Assembly: GCF_001426865.1 (NCBI RefSeq)
Contig: NZ_LMFO01000003.1
Span: 62,723 to 126,722 of the forward strand
Direction of reading: 5' to 3'
Origin: Paenibacillus sp. Root52
GTDB taxonomy: Bacteria; Bacillota; Bacilli; Paenibacillales; Paenibacillaceae
Length of the DNA: 64,000 nt
Shown: positions 23,928 through 33,231 of the stretch, piece after piece
Layout of the letters: every line of letters starts with the position of its first letter
Numbering within the stretch: position 1 is the first letter of the stretch
The notes under the pieces: generated by a model
What the model was told of the DNA's origin: nothing
The model's database searches: none
The model's input: only the letters and a program-made list of their open reading frames with translations
Program-made: the position numbers and the translations under genes

Positions 23928-25524
23928 AGTGTTTTTGGTAGATGATGAACCCAGTATTCGAGAGGGATTAACAACGATTATTAACTGGGAAGAATATGGA
24001 TTTGAAGTCATCGGTACCGCAGCAAGCGGTCGTGAAGCGATAGAACGTTTTGACGAGCTCAAGCCAGATCTGACGATCATCGATATCCGGATGCCTGGCA
24101 TGACGGGTTTGGATGTCATTGAAGAGGTGCGCCAACATCATGCGGATGCCCATTTTCTTATCTTAAGCGGGTATGCGGATTTTGATTATGCCAAAAAAGC
24201 GATCAGCTTCGGTGTAGATGGTTATCTGCTTAAACCGGTAGATGAGGAAGAGATCATTAGCGAACTTCAGCGTATATCTGTCGTGCTGACACGAGAACGA
24301 GAGACGAGTGCGCGTCATGCGGGTGAGGATACGGCATATCGAGAGCATCAGATTGAAGCGTTGCTTTTTGATAATCATGAAGGTGCTGTCACCATTCAAG
24401 AAGATGTGCTTGGGCTAAAGTGGCCTCAATATCAGATTATATTGCTGGAGATTCATGCTGCACCTGATCTGCAGCGAGGTAATGCCCTTAAGCGCAAGCT
24501 GGTTGAAGCCTTTGATCAGCAGCAGCGGGGGATCGTGTTTTCGTTCCATTCGGGATTAGGGCTGCTGTACAAAGAGCCGATTATTTCTATCGACGGAGCC
24601 CGTAATCTTCATGATGAATTGAGGAGTCTATTAGGGGAGTGGAATATTCACATGTATGTGGCAGCAGGTCAGCCTGTCCCATCTACAGCAGAGATCTCGA
24701 AGTCCTATCGTCAGGCAAACGCCATGTTGGCTGATCGGTTCTTGTTCTCCGAAGAACGAATGATGCTCTGGAATGATCAGGTCATTGGTGAGAATCACAT
24801 GCATTCAATTGAAGACTCCAGACCAGACGGTTTCGAACCGGATGAAGCTGAACTTGCAGACAAACTGTACTATGCACTCGATATTCGAAGTCATGAATCG
24901 GTGATGCGGGTTCTTGGCGAGATGCAGGATCGAATTGTGCCCTATCATCGAACAGAACAAGCGATCAAGACGGCGTTCTCCCAGACATTCTCTTTGGCGA
25001 TTAATAAACTTGCTGCTGCCAATCAGCAGATGCAGTCTATTTTGCAGGAGCATTCGATGTTAATTACCGAGGTGTATCATCAGCATACACTGCGGGATCT
25101 GCAAGTGATGGCTGCTGAGCATCTGAACCGCCTTATTCAGCGTATGGGTGGGGGAAGTACGGATACCGTGTTAAAACAAATGATTGAATTTATCCGGCGT
25201 AATCCCGGTGAGAATTTGAAACTAGAAGTACTCTCTGATGTATTCAACTACAATAGTAGTTATCTGGGGAAACTGTTCAAAAATCATACAGGAGAGTCGT
25301 TTAATGCTTTTCTGGATAAGGTGCGGATGGAGAAGGCGAAGGAATTGCTGAACGAGGGGTTAAAGGTACATCAAGTTGCCGCGAGAGTAGGATATGCCAA
25401 TGTGGATTACTTCCACGGAAAGTTCAGAAAATATGTAGGTGAATCTCCGTCAGCGTACAAACACGCCAGAGAACATACTAAATTACAATCCAAAGAGAAG
25501 CCTGGAGAAAACCCGAGCGAGTAA
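23920..25524 (+). CDS. YesN-type response regulator with AraC DNA-binding domain
   Basis: A 534-residue protein. An N-terminal receiver (FLVDDEPSIREG; phosphorylated Asp in LTIIDIRMPGMTG; YLLKPVDEEE) is followed by a middle linker of about 300 residues and a C-terminal AraC domain with two helix-turn-helix units (LKLEVLSDVFNYNSSYLGKL and VHQVAARVGYANVDYFHGKF). The start overlaps the kinase stop, giving coupled synthesis. It likely activates the glycoside hydrolase and transporter genes that follow on the same strand. The start at 23920 gives the exact receiver N-terminus; a longer frame to 23845 lies inside the kinase gene. Confidence 0.92.
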   Translation: MYKVFLVDDEPSIREGLTTIINWEEYGFEVIGTAASGREAIERFDELKPDLTIIDIRMPGMTGLDVIEEVRQHHADAHFLILSGYADFDYAKKAISFGVDGYLLKPVDEEEIISELQRISVVLTRERETSARHAGEDTAYREHQIEALLFDNHEGAVTIQEDVLGLKWPQYQIILLEIHAAPDLQRGNALKRKLVEAFDQQQRGIVFSFHSGLGLLYKEPIISIDGARNLHDELRSLLGEWNIHMYVAAGQPVPSTAEISKSYRQANAMLADRFLFSEERMMLWNDQVIGENHMHSIEDSRPDGFEPDEAELADKLYYALDIRSHESVMRVLGEMQDRIVPYHRTEQAIKTAFSQTFSLAINKLAAANQQMQSILQEHSMLITEVYHQHTLRDLQVMAAEHLNRLIQRMGGGSTDTVLKQMIEFIRRNPGENLKLEVLSDVFNYNSSYLGKLFKNHTGESFNAFLDKVRMEKAKELLNEGLKVHQVAARVGYANVDYFHGKFRKYVGESPSAYKHAREHTKLQSKEKPGENPSE

Positions 25525-25564
25525 TAGTTAGACATAGAGAGGTTAGTACGTATTCAGTTTTTGT

Positions 25565-25574
25565 AAAACGTTTT
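25565..25574. promoter_or_regulatory. AAAACGTTTT palindrome 1 of 4 (upstream of GH2)
   Basis: A CG-centred palindrome in GTAAAACGTTTTCA, the type bound by LacI/CcpA regulators, lying about 160 nt before the GH2 gene. Related sites recur before each transcription unit of the sugar island. Confidence 0.5.
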
Positions 25575-25591
25575 CAGAAATATTGACATGG

Positions 25592-25616
25592 ACACCTGTA
25601 GATCATCTGTAGGTGT
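25592..25616 (+). terminator. Hairpin after the yesMN-type pair
   Basis: ACACCTGTAGA pairs with TCTGTAGGTGT (two G-U pairs) around a three-base loop, followed by TCTTATC. The T-run is weak. Confidence 0.6.
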
Positions 25617-25726
25617 TCTTATCATTTCATGAGATAGTCCATGCTCTTCCGTGTTTATGCAATGGTACAGCCTAGAACGTACCTTTTAAACTGAATGTAA
25701 ATGATAAGGTGAGGAGCGACAAGCAG

Positions 25727-28627
25727 ATGCAATCATTCGATCCTAGTACTGTTCGTCAAACATATAACCTGAACGGAACCTGGCAATTCTGCCTTGCTGC
25801 CAATGATACAGGTAGTCTAGTTTCACCATCCTGTGATGATCCTGTATGGGGGGAGATACAAGTTCCTGGCTCGTGGGAAGAACAGGGGTACGGTGAAGAG
25901 CCAAGTTATCAACGTGTGGACACGTGGACTAAGGTACGTGAGTACGAAGGAGCTGCCTGGTACACAAGGAGTTTTGAGATCGCTTCCACGGATATGGATT
26001 GTGCTTATATATTGCGATTAAAGGGGGTACGCTGGACAACGGATCTCTGGGTGAATGGTCAATACGTTGGTGATTGCGACAGCCTGGTTAACACACAAGA
26101 ATGGGACATTACGCCTTGGATTCGAGAAGGATCATTGAACGAATTGAAGCTGCGTGTCGATAACACGATGAAGCTTCCTCTAGCGGGGAGTCATATTCAC
26201 TCTTTGCACACAGCTACTGCTTGGGGTGGGATTACAGGTGGAGCAACGTTAGAATGCATACCAATGAACCGCATCGACCAATTGAGCCTATATCCTGATG
26301 CCAAGCAGGAGATCCTAACAATCAAAGGAACGATTAATATTGCCCCAAATGTTACGTCTTCAGCACTGCGGTTACAGATCGAGATTCGGCATCCTGATGG
26401 AACCTGGCTCGATGATCAGAGCTTCAAGGTGGAGATAAGGAAGCATGAGGACGATGAAAGAACAGAAGCAATAGAAGCAGACGGGCAACGGATCGCAGAG
26501 ATTCAACCATTGCAATTAAACCTTGCACAGGAACAAGGTCTTGCCTTGTGGTCAGATGAGTCTCCTTCACTTTATCAAGCTATGATTCGCTTATATGATG
26601 GAGAGCTACAGCTTGATCAGCAACATCGAACATTTGGTGTTCGCTCTTTCCAGGCTCATGGACAGAAGCTTATGCTGAATGATATTCCAGTTTTTCTGCG
26701 TGGTTACGTAGATTGCTGTATTTTCCCACTTACAGGGTATCCAGTCTGGGACAAGCAGCACTATGTTCGGCAGTTTCAGATTGCCAAGTCATACGGGTTC
26801 AACCATGTGCGTCTGCATGGCTGGAGTGCACCACAACCTTTCTGGGAGGCAGCAGATGAAGAGGGAATGTTGGTACAGGCTGAGCTTCCGCATTGGTCAC
26901 GATTATTCGAGAATCGAGAACAGCCTGCGCCAGCAGAAGTGTTGACCTACCTAACTCACGAGCTCGAAGGTCTGTTATCGTCGCTGCACGATCATCCTTC
27001 GTTTGTACTCTTTTCTATGGGGAATGAGTTGATTGGTTCTAACGGTCATCCGGAATTAAATGAGCTGGTGAGAAAGGCACAAGCACTTGACCCGTCTCGT
27101 CTGTATACCGATAACACGGGATTCGGTCAGCTCCCAGCTCAAGGTCGGGAAGGGGATTTCTATATTCAATCCCTGAACTGGCATCCTCCACTGGAATCAG
27201 AGTTGTCCGCCGTCCCGGATACAACACTAGATTATCAAGCAGTGACCCGGCTGACTGATCGCCCGGTCATTGGTCATGAGCATGCACAATACACGATGTA
27301 CGTGCGTCCAGAGGAACGTGAGAAATATACAGGGGTTCTTCGTCCTAGCTGGTTGCCACCGATTGAAGAGTCTCTAACTCGTAAAGGCATAGCTGCGGAT
27401 CTGGAGCAATTCCAGCAAGCGAGTGGCACACATCTGGTGCGTTCCTTAAAAGAAGCGATGGAGCGAGTACGTCGTACCCCGAATGCAGCAGGTATACAGC
27501 TGCTGGATATCCGTGACTTTCCTGGACAGGGGCATGCCACAACAGGCATACTGGATGTGTTCTGGGACGGCAAAGGGATTGCAGAGCCGGCAGATTTTCA
27601 ACAGTTTAACGAGAATACAGTCTTACTTCTAAGCTGTAGAGAGCGAACGTTTTATGCTGGTGAAGCGATACAAGTCGAAGCGCGAGTATCTCATTATGGA
27701 CAGCAGCCCATTAAGGACGCAATCGTTCATTGGAAGCTGATAAGCAATAATGTAGTTTTAGAAGATGGACATTGGCATTATGGAGAAGTAGATCGAGGCA
27801 TGGTGTTACCTCTTGGATACGTAACGATACATGCGCCTTCAGACTACGCGACGGCCTTTAAGCTAGAAGCAGAGATTCGTTCAGGAGATGACAAGGTGAT
27901 TGCAGCGAATGTGTGGTATGGCTGGTCATTTCCCCATTACCGCACACATGAGCAGACCCACCGCATCTGGAACAGTGTGACTGAACTTCAGCCACATCTG
28001 CTAGGGGCGCATCAGGATCACGTGGATCATCTAGATGGGAGTACATTACGAAGAGGCTCACAATTTAACCTTGTTATTGCTAAGTCTCTTACACCGAACG
28101 TACTAGATTATCTAGTTAATGGAGGACAGGTGTGGATTCAGACTCCACCAGAAGGGCTATATGATCCGGTAGAGACAAAGTATTTGCCTGTGTTCTGGAA
28201 TTATCTGATGTTTGCTACCCAACCCGGGGCAACGATGGGGTTAAACTTGAAGGAGCAGACCGCGATGTTAGGTCGTTTCCCTTACGATCATGCTTCGGAT
28301 TGGCAGTGGTATCACCTTGTCAATGGTACACCTGCGATCTGTCTTGATACGCTTCGCGGAGTAAGTCCCTTAATTGAGGTGATTGATCACTTCCATCGAG
28401 CGAAACGTCTTACCTATGCTTTTGAAGCGAGGGTTGGACAGGGAAAATTATTGGTATCTTCATTGCCATTTACCGAGCTGTCTCTGATGAAGCGCCCGGA
28501 GGTAGCCTATTTGTTCCAAGAGATTGTATCGTACCTGCTGAGTGATCAATTCGAACCTGAATCGGCTATTTCTGTGGGGGAACTGTTGGGCATATTGAAG
28601 TTACAAACGATACGTTTTGCACTCTAA
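25727..28627 (+). CDS. Glycoside hydrolase family 2 protein (beta-galactosidase-like)
   Basis: A 966-residue cytoplasmic GH2 enzyme without signal peptide. The sugar-binding (jelly-roll) domain occupies about residues 15-180 (NGTWQFCL, GSWEEQGY, WVNGQYVGDCDS), followed by an immunoglobulin-like domain and a TIM barrel. The acid/base Glu is in FSMGNELIGS near residue 434, and GHEHAQY near residue 517 is the likely nucleophile region. A long C-terminal part (about 620-966) is unassigned by eye. The specificity (beta-galactoside, beta-glucuronide or mannoside) cannot be fixed from motifs. I chose ATG 25727 with GGTGAGGAG upstream; a GTG at 25709 would add six residues. Confidence 0.85.
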   Translation: MQSFDPSTVRQTYNLNGTWQFCLAANDTGSLVSPSCDDPVWGEIQVPGSWEEQGYGEEPSYQRVDTWTKVREYEGAAWYTRSFEIASTDMDCAYILRLKGVRWTTDLWVNGQYVGDCDSLVNTQEWDITPWIREGSLNELKLRVDNTMKLPLAGSHIHSLHTATAWGGITGGATLECIPMNRIDQLSLYPDAKQEILTIKGTINIAPNVTSSALRLQIEIRHPDGTWLDDQSFKVEIRKHEDDERTEAIEADGQRIAEIQPLQLNLAQEQGLALWSDESPSLYQAMIRLYDGELQLDQQHRTFGVRSFQAHGQKLMLNDIPVFLRGYVDCCIFPLTGYPVWDKQHYVRQFQIAKSYGFNHVRLHGWSAPQPFWEAADEEGMLVQAELPHWSRLFENREQPAPAEVLTYLTHELEGLLSSLHDHPSFVLFSMGNELIGSNGHPELNELVRKAQALDPSRLYTDNTGFGQLPAQGREGDFYIQSLNWHPPLESELSAVPDTTLDYQAVTRLTDRPVIGHEHAQYTMYVRPEEREKYTGVLRPSWLPPIEESLTRKGIAADLEQFQQASGTHLVRSLKEAMERVRRTPNAAGIQLLDIRDFPGQGHATTGILDVFWDGKGIAEPADFQQFNENTVLLLSCRERTFYAGEAIQVEARVSHYGQQPIKDAIVHWKLISNNVVLEDGHWHYGEVDRGMVLPLGYVTIHAPSDYATAFKLEAEIRSGDDKVIAANVWYGWSFPHYRTHEQTHRIWNSVTELQPHLLGAHQDHVDHLDGSTLRRGSQFNLVIAKSLTPNVLDYLVNGGQVWIQTPPEGLYDPVETKYLPVFWNYLMFATQPGATMGLNLKEQTAMLGRFPYDHASDWQWYHLVNGTPAICLDTLRGVSPLIEVIDHFHRAKRLTYAFEARVGQGKLLVSSLPFTELSLMKRPEVAYLFQEIVSYLLSDQFEPESAISVGELLGILKLQTIRFAL

Positions 28628-28631
28628 TTTG

Positions 28632-28655
28632 AAGAGCCCGAGAGGGCTCTTTTTT
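28632..28655 (+). terminator. Terminator after the GH2 gene
   Basis: AAGAGCCC pairs with GGGCTCTT around a GAGA tetraloop, followed by a T-run. Confidence 0.9.
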
Positions 28656-28686
28656 AATGCAAAAATGGGAAATAAACGATTTCGAA

Positions 28687-28696
28687 AAAACGTTTT
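28687..28696. promoter_or_regulatory. AAAACGTTTT palindrome 2 of 4 (upstream of permeases)
   Basis: The palindrome sits in GAAAAAACGTTTTCGGAAAT, about 210 nt before the first permease gene. Confidence 0.5.
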
Positions 28697-28848
28697 CGGA
28701 AATTGTAATTTTGGCGTGTAAATTCCTTTTTATTTCATATATTGAATTTAAAATGCTTAAAATGAACTGATTTTGAATCAAATATGTCGGATTATATAGG
28801 GGTATATCTAATTTTTATATGATTTTCTCTAAAATCAAGCTGGTATTT

Positions 28849-28862
28849 TGAAAACGCTCTAT
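28849..28862. promoter_or_regulatory. cre-like site in the permease promoter
   Basis: TGAAAACGCTCTAT resembles the CcpA consensus and lies just before a TATGAT -10-like box near 28866. This position suits repression. Confidence 0.5.
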
Positions 28863-28904
28863 CTAGTATGATGGTTTTATAAAAACAGAGGAGGGGGAAC
28901 GGAG

Positions 28905-29888
28905 ATGGAAACGTTAACAGAAAAATCCGCTTCCGCGAAAAGAAGCAGTGACCCCAATCCGCCTACTAAAAAAGGCCGGAACGGAATTTGGGACAGCATT
29001 AAGCAACAAAAGTTTCTCTATCTCATGTCATTGCCATTCGTTGCTTGGGTATTTGTATTCAACTATCTACCTTTATGGGGATGGACGATGGCATTCCAAA
29101 ACTATAAACCAGCTAGATCGTTCGGTGAACAAGAATGGGTTGGTTTTAAACACTTTGTAGAATTGTTCAGTGACGAACGCTTCTATCTTGTACTACGAAA
29201 CACACTAGCCATGAGCATCATGGGTCTAGTCGTAGGTTTTGTCGTGCCAATTTTCTTCGCAATTCTCTTGAATGAACTTAAAGGTGTGTTCTTGAAGCGC
29301 ACAGTACAAACCGTGTCGTACCTTCCTCACTTTGTATCCTGGGTCGTTGTTGCCGGGATCGTTACGAAAATGCTCTCCACTGATGGAGGCGTAATCAATG
29401 ACATCTTGATGGGTCTTCACATTATTAACGAACCTATTCAATTCATGGCGCAAGGTAACCTGTTCTGGTACATTGTAACCGCTTCAGATATGTGGAAAGA
29501 AACCGGTTGGAATGCCATTATCTATCTGGCAGCTATTACGGGTATTGACCAAGAACTGTACGAAGCCTCTCGTGTCGATGGAGCTAACCGCTGGAGACAG
29601 ATGTGGCACATTACATTGCCTGGTATTCGGACAACCATGTCGGTCCTGTTCATCATGGCTATTGGTCACTTGACTAGCACAGGTTTTGAGAAGCAACTCT
29701 TGCTCGGTAACAGTCTTGTCACCGACTATGCGGAAGTATTAGACCTATACGCACTGAATTACGGTATATATCTAGGACGATTCTCGTACGGTACAGCCAT
29801 AGGGATATTTAACTCCGTAGTTAGTATTCTTCTTCTGTTTGCAGCGAACGGATTGTTCAAAAAAATCACTAAAGAAAGCATCATGTAG
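28905..29888 (+). CDS. Sugar ABC transporter permease (LplB type)
   Basis: A 327-residue permease with about six membrane segments, preceded by a 35-residue hydrophilic N-terminus. The EAA loop reads YEASRVDGANRWRQMWHITLPGI, which docks with an ATPase. GGAGGGGGAACGGAG provides the ribosome site. It pairs with the next gene to form the channel of an oligosaccharide importer. No ATP-binding gene is present in this locus, so a shared MsmX-type ATPase elsewhere probably energises it. Confidence 0.93.
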   Translation: METLTEKSASAKRSSDPNPPTKKGRNGIWDSIKQQKFLYLMSLPFVAWVFVFNYLPLWGWTMAFQNYKPARSFGEQEWVGFKHFVELFSDERFYLVLRNTLAMSIMGLVVGFVVPIFFAILLNELKGVFLKRTVQTVSYLPHFVSWVVVAGIVTKMLSTDGGVINDILMGLHIINEPIQFMAQGNLFWYIVTASDMWKETGWNAIIYLAAITGIDQELYEASRVDGANRWRQMWHITLPGIRTTMSVLFIMAIGHLTSTGFEKQLLLGNSLVTDYAEVLDLYALNYGIYLGRFSYGTAIGIFNSVVSILLLFAANGLFKKITKESIM

Positions 29889-29903
29889 GGAGGGGACGAC
29901 ATT

Positions 29904-30806
29904 ATGGCGAACAAAGCATTCAATGCAACACGGGGCGATAAAGTGTTCAATATATTTAATATCCTCGCGATGACCATGGTGCTGATTGTAACACTGTATC
30001 CATTCCTGAACGTACTGGCGATCTCGTTTAATGACTCAACAGATACAGTGCGTGGCGGAGTTTATCTGTGGCCGCGGGAATTTACATTGGAGAACTACAA
30101 AACGATTTTCCAATACGAAGGATTGCTGACAGGTTTGAAAATATCCGTATTGCGTACGCTAATTGGTACGTTCCTCGGATTGCTGAGTTCATCGATGATT
30201 GCTTACACGCTCAGCCGGCCTGATTTTAAAATTAGAAAATTTGTCTCTGTCTCACTCGCTCTGACGATGTATTTCTCGGGTGGTCTGATCCCGACATATA
30301 TCCTCATGCGCGACCTGAGCTTGATCGGTACGTTCTGGGTATACATTTTCCCATTGATGATCTCTGCCTTTAACGTGTTTGTCATTCGTTCCTTCATGGA
30401 CGGTTTGCCATATGCATTGCAGGAATCAGCTAAACTCGATGGTGCAAACGACTTCACCATTTACTACAAAATCATTCTTCCATTATGTAAGCCAGTACTT
30501 GCTACTATCGCGTTGTTCTTGGCGGTAGGACAGTGGAATCAATGGATTGATACGTACATCTACAACAACAATAAACCTAACCTGACAACGCTCCAATACG
30601 AGCTTATGAAGGTACTACAAAGTACACAACAGGGCTCGAGCGCTGGACGTAACGCCAATGACATGGCGCAGCAGATGGCACAGATTTCACCGGAATCTAT
30701 TAAGATGGCGATTACGATCGTCGCTACAGTTCCAATCCTGCTAGTTTATCCATTCCTGCAAAAGTACTTTGTAGGTGGTATGACACTCGGAGCTGTTAAA
30801 GCATAA
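29904..30806 (+). CDS. Sugar ABC transporter permease (LplC/YtcP type)
   Basis: A 300-residue permease with about six membrane segments. It has the typical NILAMTMVLIVTLYPFLNVLAISFND opening and the EAA loop ESAKLDGANDFTIYYKIILPLCKP. It lies 15 nt after its partner with GGGAGGGG as ribosome site. The C-terminus ends in YFVGGMTLGAVKA, a signature of the carbohydrate uptake CUT1 C-type permeases. It works with the preceding permease and with one or both of the binding proteins that follow. Confidence 0.93.
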   Translation: MANKAFNATRGDKVFNIFNILAMTMVLIVTLYPFLNVLAISFNDSTDTVRGGVYLWPREFTLENYKTIFQYEGLLTGLKISVLRTLIGTFLGLLSSSMIAYTLSRPDFKIRKFVSVSLALTMYFSGGLIPTYILMRDLSLIGTFWVYIFPLMISAFNVFVIRSFMDGLPYALQESAKLDGANDFTIYYKIILPLCKPVLATIALFLAVGQWNQWIDTYIYNNNKPNLTTLQYELMKVLQSTQQGSSAGRNANDMAQQMAQISPESIKMAITIVATVPILLVYPFLQKYFVGGMTLGAVKA

Positions 30807-30946
30807 TTCAATGATTTGAATCGTTTGGTAGGTAGGAGACCTGCGATACACAGTGTAGGCGTGGCTGAGGGGCTGCGCTTACCGTATCGGGGGATTAGCC
30901 TGCGGTGAGTTTTACATTAATTTGTCCAAAACCGAGTTAGCTAGAC

Positions 30947-30981
30947 GTTTGGAATCAAAGTTCGACTTTGATAGTCCAAAC
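30947..30981 (+). other. Strong hairpin after the permease genes
   Basis: GTTTGGA-ATCAAAGT, a TCG loop and ACTTTGAT-AG-TCCAAAC form 15 pairs with one two-base bulge. No T-run follows, so it looks like an mRNA-protecting or processing stem rather than a terminator. Confidence 0.65.
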
Positions 30982-31044
30982 CATAAAGTGTTGAAGATAC
31001 CTTGAATATGTTCAAAGAAATATAACAATTAAATCGTTTTCCGA

Positions 31045-31054
31045 AAAACGTTTT
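31045..31054. promoter_or_regulatory. AAAACGTTTT palindrome 3 of 4 (upstream of first binding protein)
   Basis: Located in CCGAAAAACGTTTTCTG, 20 nt before the -35 box of the binding-protein promoter, a position suited to an activator or distal operator. Confidence 0.5.
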
Positions 31055-31073
31055 CTGTAAAATAAATTCACTA

Positions 31074-31102
31074 TTGACAAGGGTAATAACAACATTTATG
31101 AT
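31074..31102 (+). promoter_or_regulatory. Sigma-A promoter of the first binding-protein gene
   Basis: TTGACA (31074-31079), a 17-nt spacer and TATGAT (31097-31102). The leader to the start codon is about 240 nt. Confidence 0.75.
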
Positions 31103-31109
31103 TCAAATA

Positions 31110-31123
31110 TGAAAGCACTTTCA
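31110..31123. promoter_or_regulatory. cre-like palindrome downstream of the -10 box, copy 1
   Basis: TGAAAGCACTTTCA (perfect TGAAAG/CTTTCA arms) begins 7 nt after the -10 box. It differs from the cre consensus only at the central CG (CA here). A second site, AGAAAGCGCTTTTA, lies at 31225-31238. Confidence 0.6.
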
Positions 31124-31349
31124 TTAATGACTTGTTAGATTTCTAACCTACATGATGGTGAGTGAATGGTAATAAACTGAATTAGGGGATAACGATCTAC
31201 ATTTCGGGCATTTACCCAAAAAACAGAAAGCGCTTTTAAAATGTCTAGTCAGAGGGGTCACATCGAGTACAGTCAGCCACGTAAAGGTATGTGCAGGGCA
31301 GCCTGTTATACAAAATATAGCTTCATTATATCCATAAGGGGGATTACAC

Positions 31350-33041
31350 ATGAAGGGCAAAACACCAAAAACGTTTGCAATGCTACTGTTAGCCAGTGCA
31401 TTAGCAATCACAGCCGGTTGCGGAGGCAGTACAGCATCAGAAACACCAGTAGATACAGGGGATACAACATCTCCAATGACGATCACATTCTTCGGTGCAG
31501 ACGCAAGTCCTAACTGGAATAAAATGCAGGATGCAATCGGTAAAGAAATAACTAAACAAACCGGTATTACAATTGAAGCTGAGTACGATGTGAACAATGG
31601 TGGCGATCAAAAGGTTGCGTTGATGGCAGCAAGTGGCGACTACCCTGATTTGATATATCCAAAAGGTAATCTGTCCAAACTCGTTGATGCAGGAGCGATG
31701 CTGGATCTGACGGATCTGATTGAAGAACATGCACCGAACCTGAAGAAAATTTACGGGGATCAGATGAACCGTCTGAAATATAGCTTGGAAGATCAAGCGA
31801 TCTATACGATTCCAACCAATATGGGCGTTGATAACGTTGCATTTGATGCTACTGGTGGATTCGAAATTCAACAACGTGTGTTGAAAGAATTGGGATATCC
31901 TGAAGTGAAAACGCTACAGGATTACGAGAATGTACTCAAAGAGTACGTGGCTAAACATCCAACGATTGATGGCCAACCAACGATTCCACTGACGCTGAAT
32001 GCAGATGATTGGAAAATTATGATCACGGTAACCAACCCAGCATTCCAAGCTACAGGTGGCCCGGATGATGGTGAGTACTATATCAACCCTGAAACGTATG
32101 AAGCACAGCTTCACTACAAACGTCCGGAAGAGAAAGAATACTTCCGTTGGTTGAACCACATGTATGCTGAAGGACTTCTCGATAAAGATACATTCGTACA
32201 AAAAGATGACCAGTATAAATCCAAAATTGCTAGTGGTCGTGTACTGGGTCTGATTGACCAAGAGTGGAACTATCAAGATGGAGAGAATGCGCTGAAAGCA
32301 GCGGGTAAAGACGATGCGACTTATGCTCACTTCTCCGTATCATTGAACGAAGATATCGTTGATCATACGTTCCAACCGACTGGTTTTGACGGTTACGGAC
32401 TCGGAATCTCAACAGAAGCTAAAGATCCAGTACGTATTATTAAATTCATGGATTGGATGGCTTCCGATGAAGGTCAAGTGTTGAGAAACTGGGGAATTGA
32501 AGGCGAACATTATAAAGTAGAGAATGGTAAACGTATTATCCCTGAAGATGTTCAGGATCGTAAAACAAACGATAACACTGCTTTCACGAAAGAATCAGGT
32601 GTAGGATTGTATAACGTATTTAGCGCAAGATATGGCGATGGTGTTAAAGATTCCACAGATAACTACTACACAACGAACTTCCCTGAGCAGATTGTAGCAG
32701 GTTACACTGCAGCTGAGAAAGAAACGTTGAAAGCTTATGGAATTACAACATGGAAAGAGTTCTACCCATCTGAGGAAGAATTACCACTGAAACCTTGGGG
32801 TGCAGCGTACAACATGCCTGTTCCTTCAGACACAGATTACAACGTGACATTCCAAAAAACACAGGATATCATTCGTAAACGTATTCCAGAAGCAATTCTG
32901 ACTAAACCAGAAAACTTCGACAAAGTGTATGATGATTTCCTTGCTGAGCTTGACAGAAATGGTGCAGTAGAAATGGAGCAACAATACACCGTGTGGATTA
33001 AAGAGCGCGTAGCACTGTGGACTGGTGAAGACGTTAAGTAA
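31350..33041 (+). CDS. Oligosaccharide-binding lipoprotein of CUT1-type transporter (paralog 1)
   Basis: A 563-residue extracellular solute-binding protein of the LplA type. The signal peptide ends in a lipobox (ITAGCG, Cys near residue 24), so it is a lipoprotein. The mature protein begins TITFFGADASPNWNKMQDAI. Its sequence is highly similar along its full length to the next gene, so the two are tandem paralogs. The start at 31350 follows AAGGGGG. It has its own promoter, separate from the permeases, which allows more binding protein than channel. The sugar is unknown. Confidence 0.92.
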   Translation: MKGKTPKTFAMLLLASALAITAGCGGSTASETPVDTGDTTSPMTITFFGADASPNWNKMQDAIGKEITKQTGITIEAEYDVNNGGDQKVALMAASGDYPDLIYPKGNLSKLVDAGAMLDLTDLIEEHAPNLKKIYGDQMNRLKYSLEDQAIYTIPTNMGVDNVAFDATGGFEIQQRVLKELGYPEVKTLQDYENVLKEYVAKHPTIDGQPTIPLTLNADDWKIMITVTNPAFQATGGPDDGEYYINPETYEAQLHYKRPEEKEYFRWLNHMYAEGLLDKDTFVQKDDQYKSKIASGRVLGLIDQEWNYQDGENALKAAGKDDATYAHFSVSLNEDIVDHTFQPTGFDGYGLGISTEAKDPVRIIKFMDWMASDEGQVLRNWGIEGEHYKVENGKRIIPEDVQDRKTNDNTAFTKESGVGLYNVFSARYGDGVKDSTDNYYTTNFPEQIVAGYTAAEKETLKAYGITTWKEFYPSEEELPLKPWGAAYNMPVPSDTDYNVTFQKTQDIIRKRIPEAILTKPENFDKVYDDFLAELDRNGAVEMEQQYTVWIKERVALWTGEDVK

Positions 33042-33076
33042 TTCGGAATGGAATTCCGAATGACATAAGGGATAAT

Positions 33077-33110
33077 TGTAGAAGAACCCCTGAGAAGGGG
33101 TTCTTCTACA
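33077..33110 (+). terminator. Perfect hairpin between the two binding-protein genes
   Basis: Two perfect 15-base arms (TGTAGAAGAACCCCT and AGGGGTTCTTCTACA) enclose a GAGA tetraloop. A smaller hairpin (ATTCGGAAT/ATTCCGAAT, 33041-33062) precedes it. There is no T-run, and the -35 box of the next gene starts three bases later. It may terminate or protect the upstream message. Confidence 0.65.
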
Positions 33111-33112
33111 GA

Positions 33113-33141
33113 TTGATGAGAAATTTAAGATCACCTATAAT
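33113..33141 (+). promoter_or_regulatory. Sigma-A promoter of the second binding-protein gene
   Basis: TTGATG (33113-33118), a 17-nt spacer and a perfect TATAAT (33136-33141). Confidence 0.75.
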
Positions 33142-33145
33142 TTAT

Positions 33146-33172
33146 TGTAATCACTTTCAGCAAACGCTTTTA
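33146..33172. promoter_or_regulatory. cre-like palindromes downstream of the -10 box, copy 2
   Basis: TGTAATCACTTTCA (33146-33159) overlaps AGCAAACGCTTTTA (33159-33172) by one base. The first is the counterpart of the sites at 31110 and 35057 and starts 4 nt after the -10 box. Confidence 0.55.
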
Positions 33173-33231
33173 TCGGATAAGAACAATATCAGCACCTATT
33201 CAAGGCTCGGCTAACGAGGAGGATATACACG

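Larger units (their letters stand above)
30807..31349 (+). other. Long intergenic region between permeases and first binding protein
   Basis: This 543-base region has no accepted gene. It contains a strong hairpin (30947-30981), an AAAACGTTTT palindrome (31045-31054), a sigma-A promoter (31074-31102), a TGAAAGCACTTTCA palindrome (31110-31123) and a cre-like AGAAAGCGCTTTTA site (31225-31238). The first 130 bases are GC-rich compared with the rest and may be structured. Confidence 0.6.

Noticed and set aside
31148..31597. A 149-codon minus-strand frame upstream of and into the first binding-protein gene
   Set aside because: It crosses the leader and the signal peptide region of a well-supported gene and has no ribosome site.
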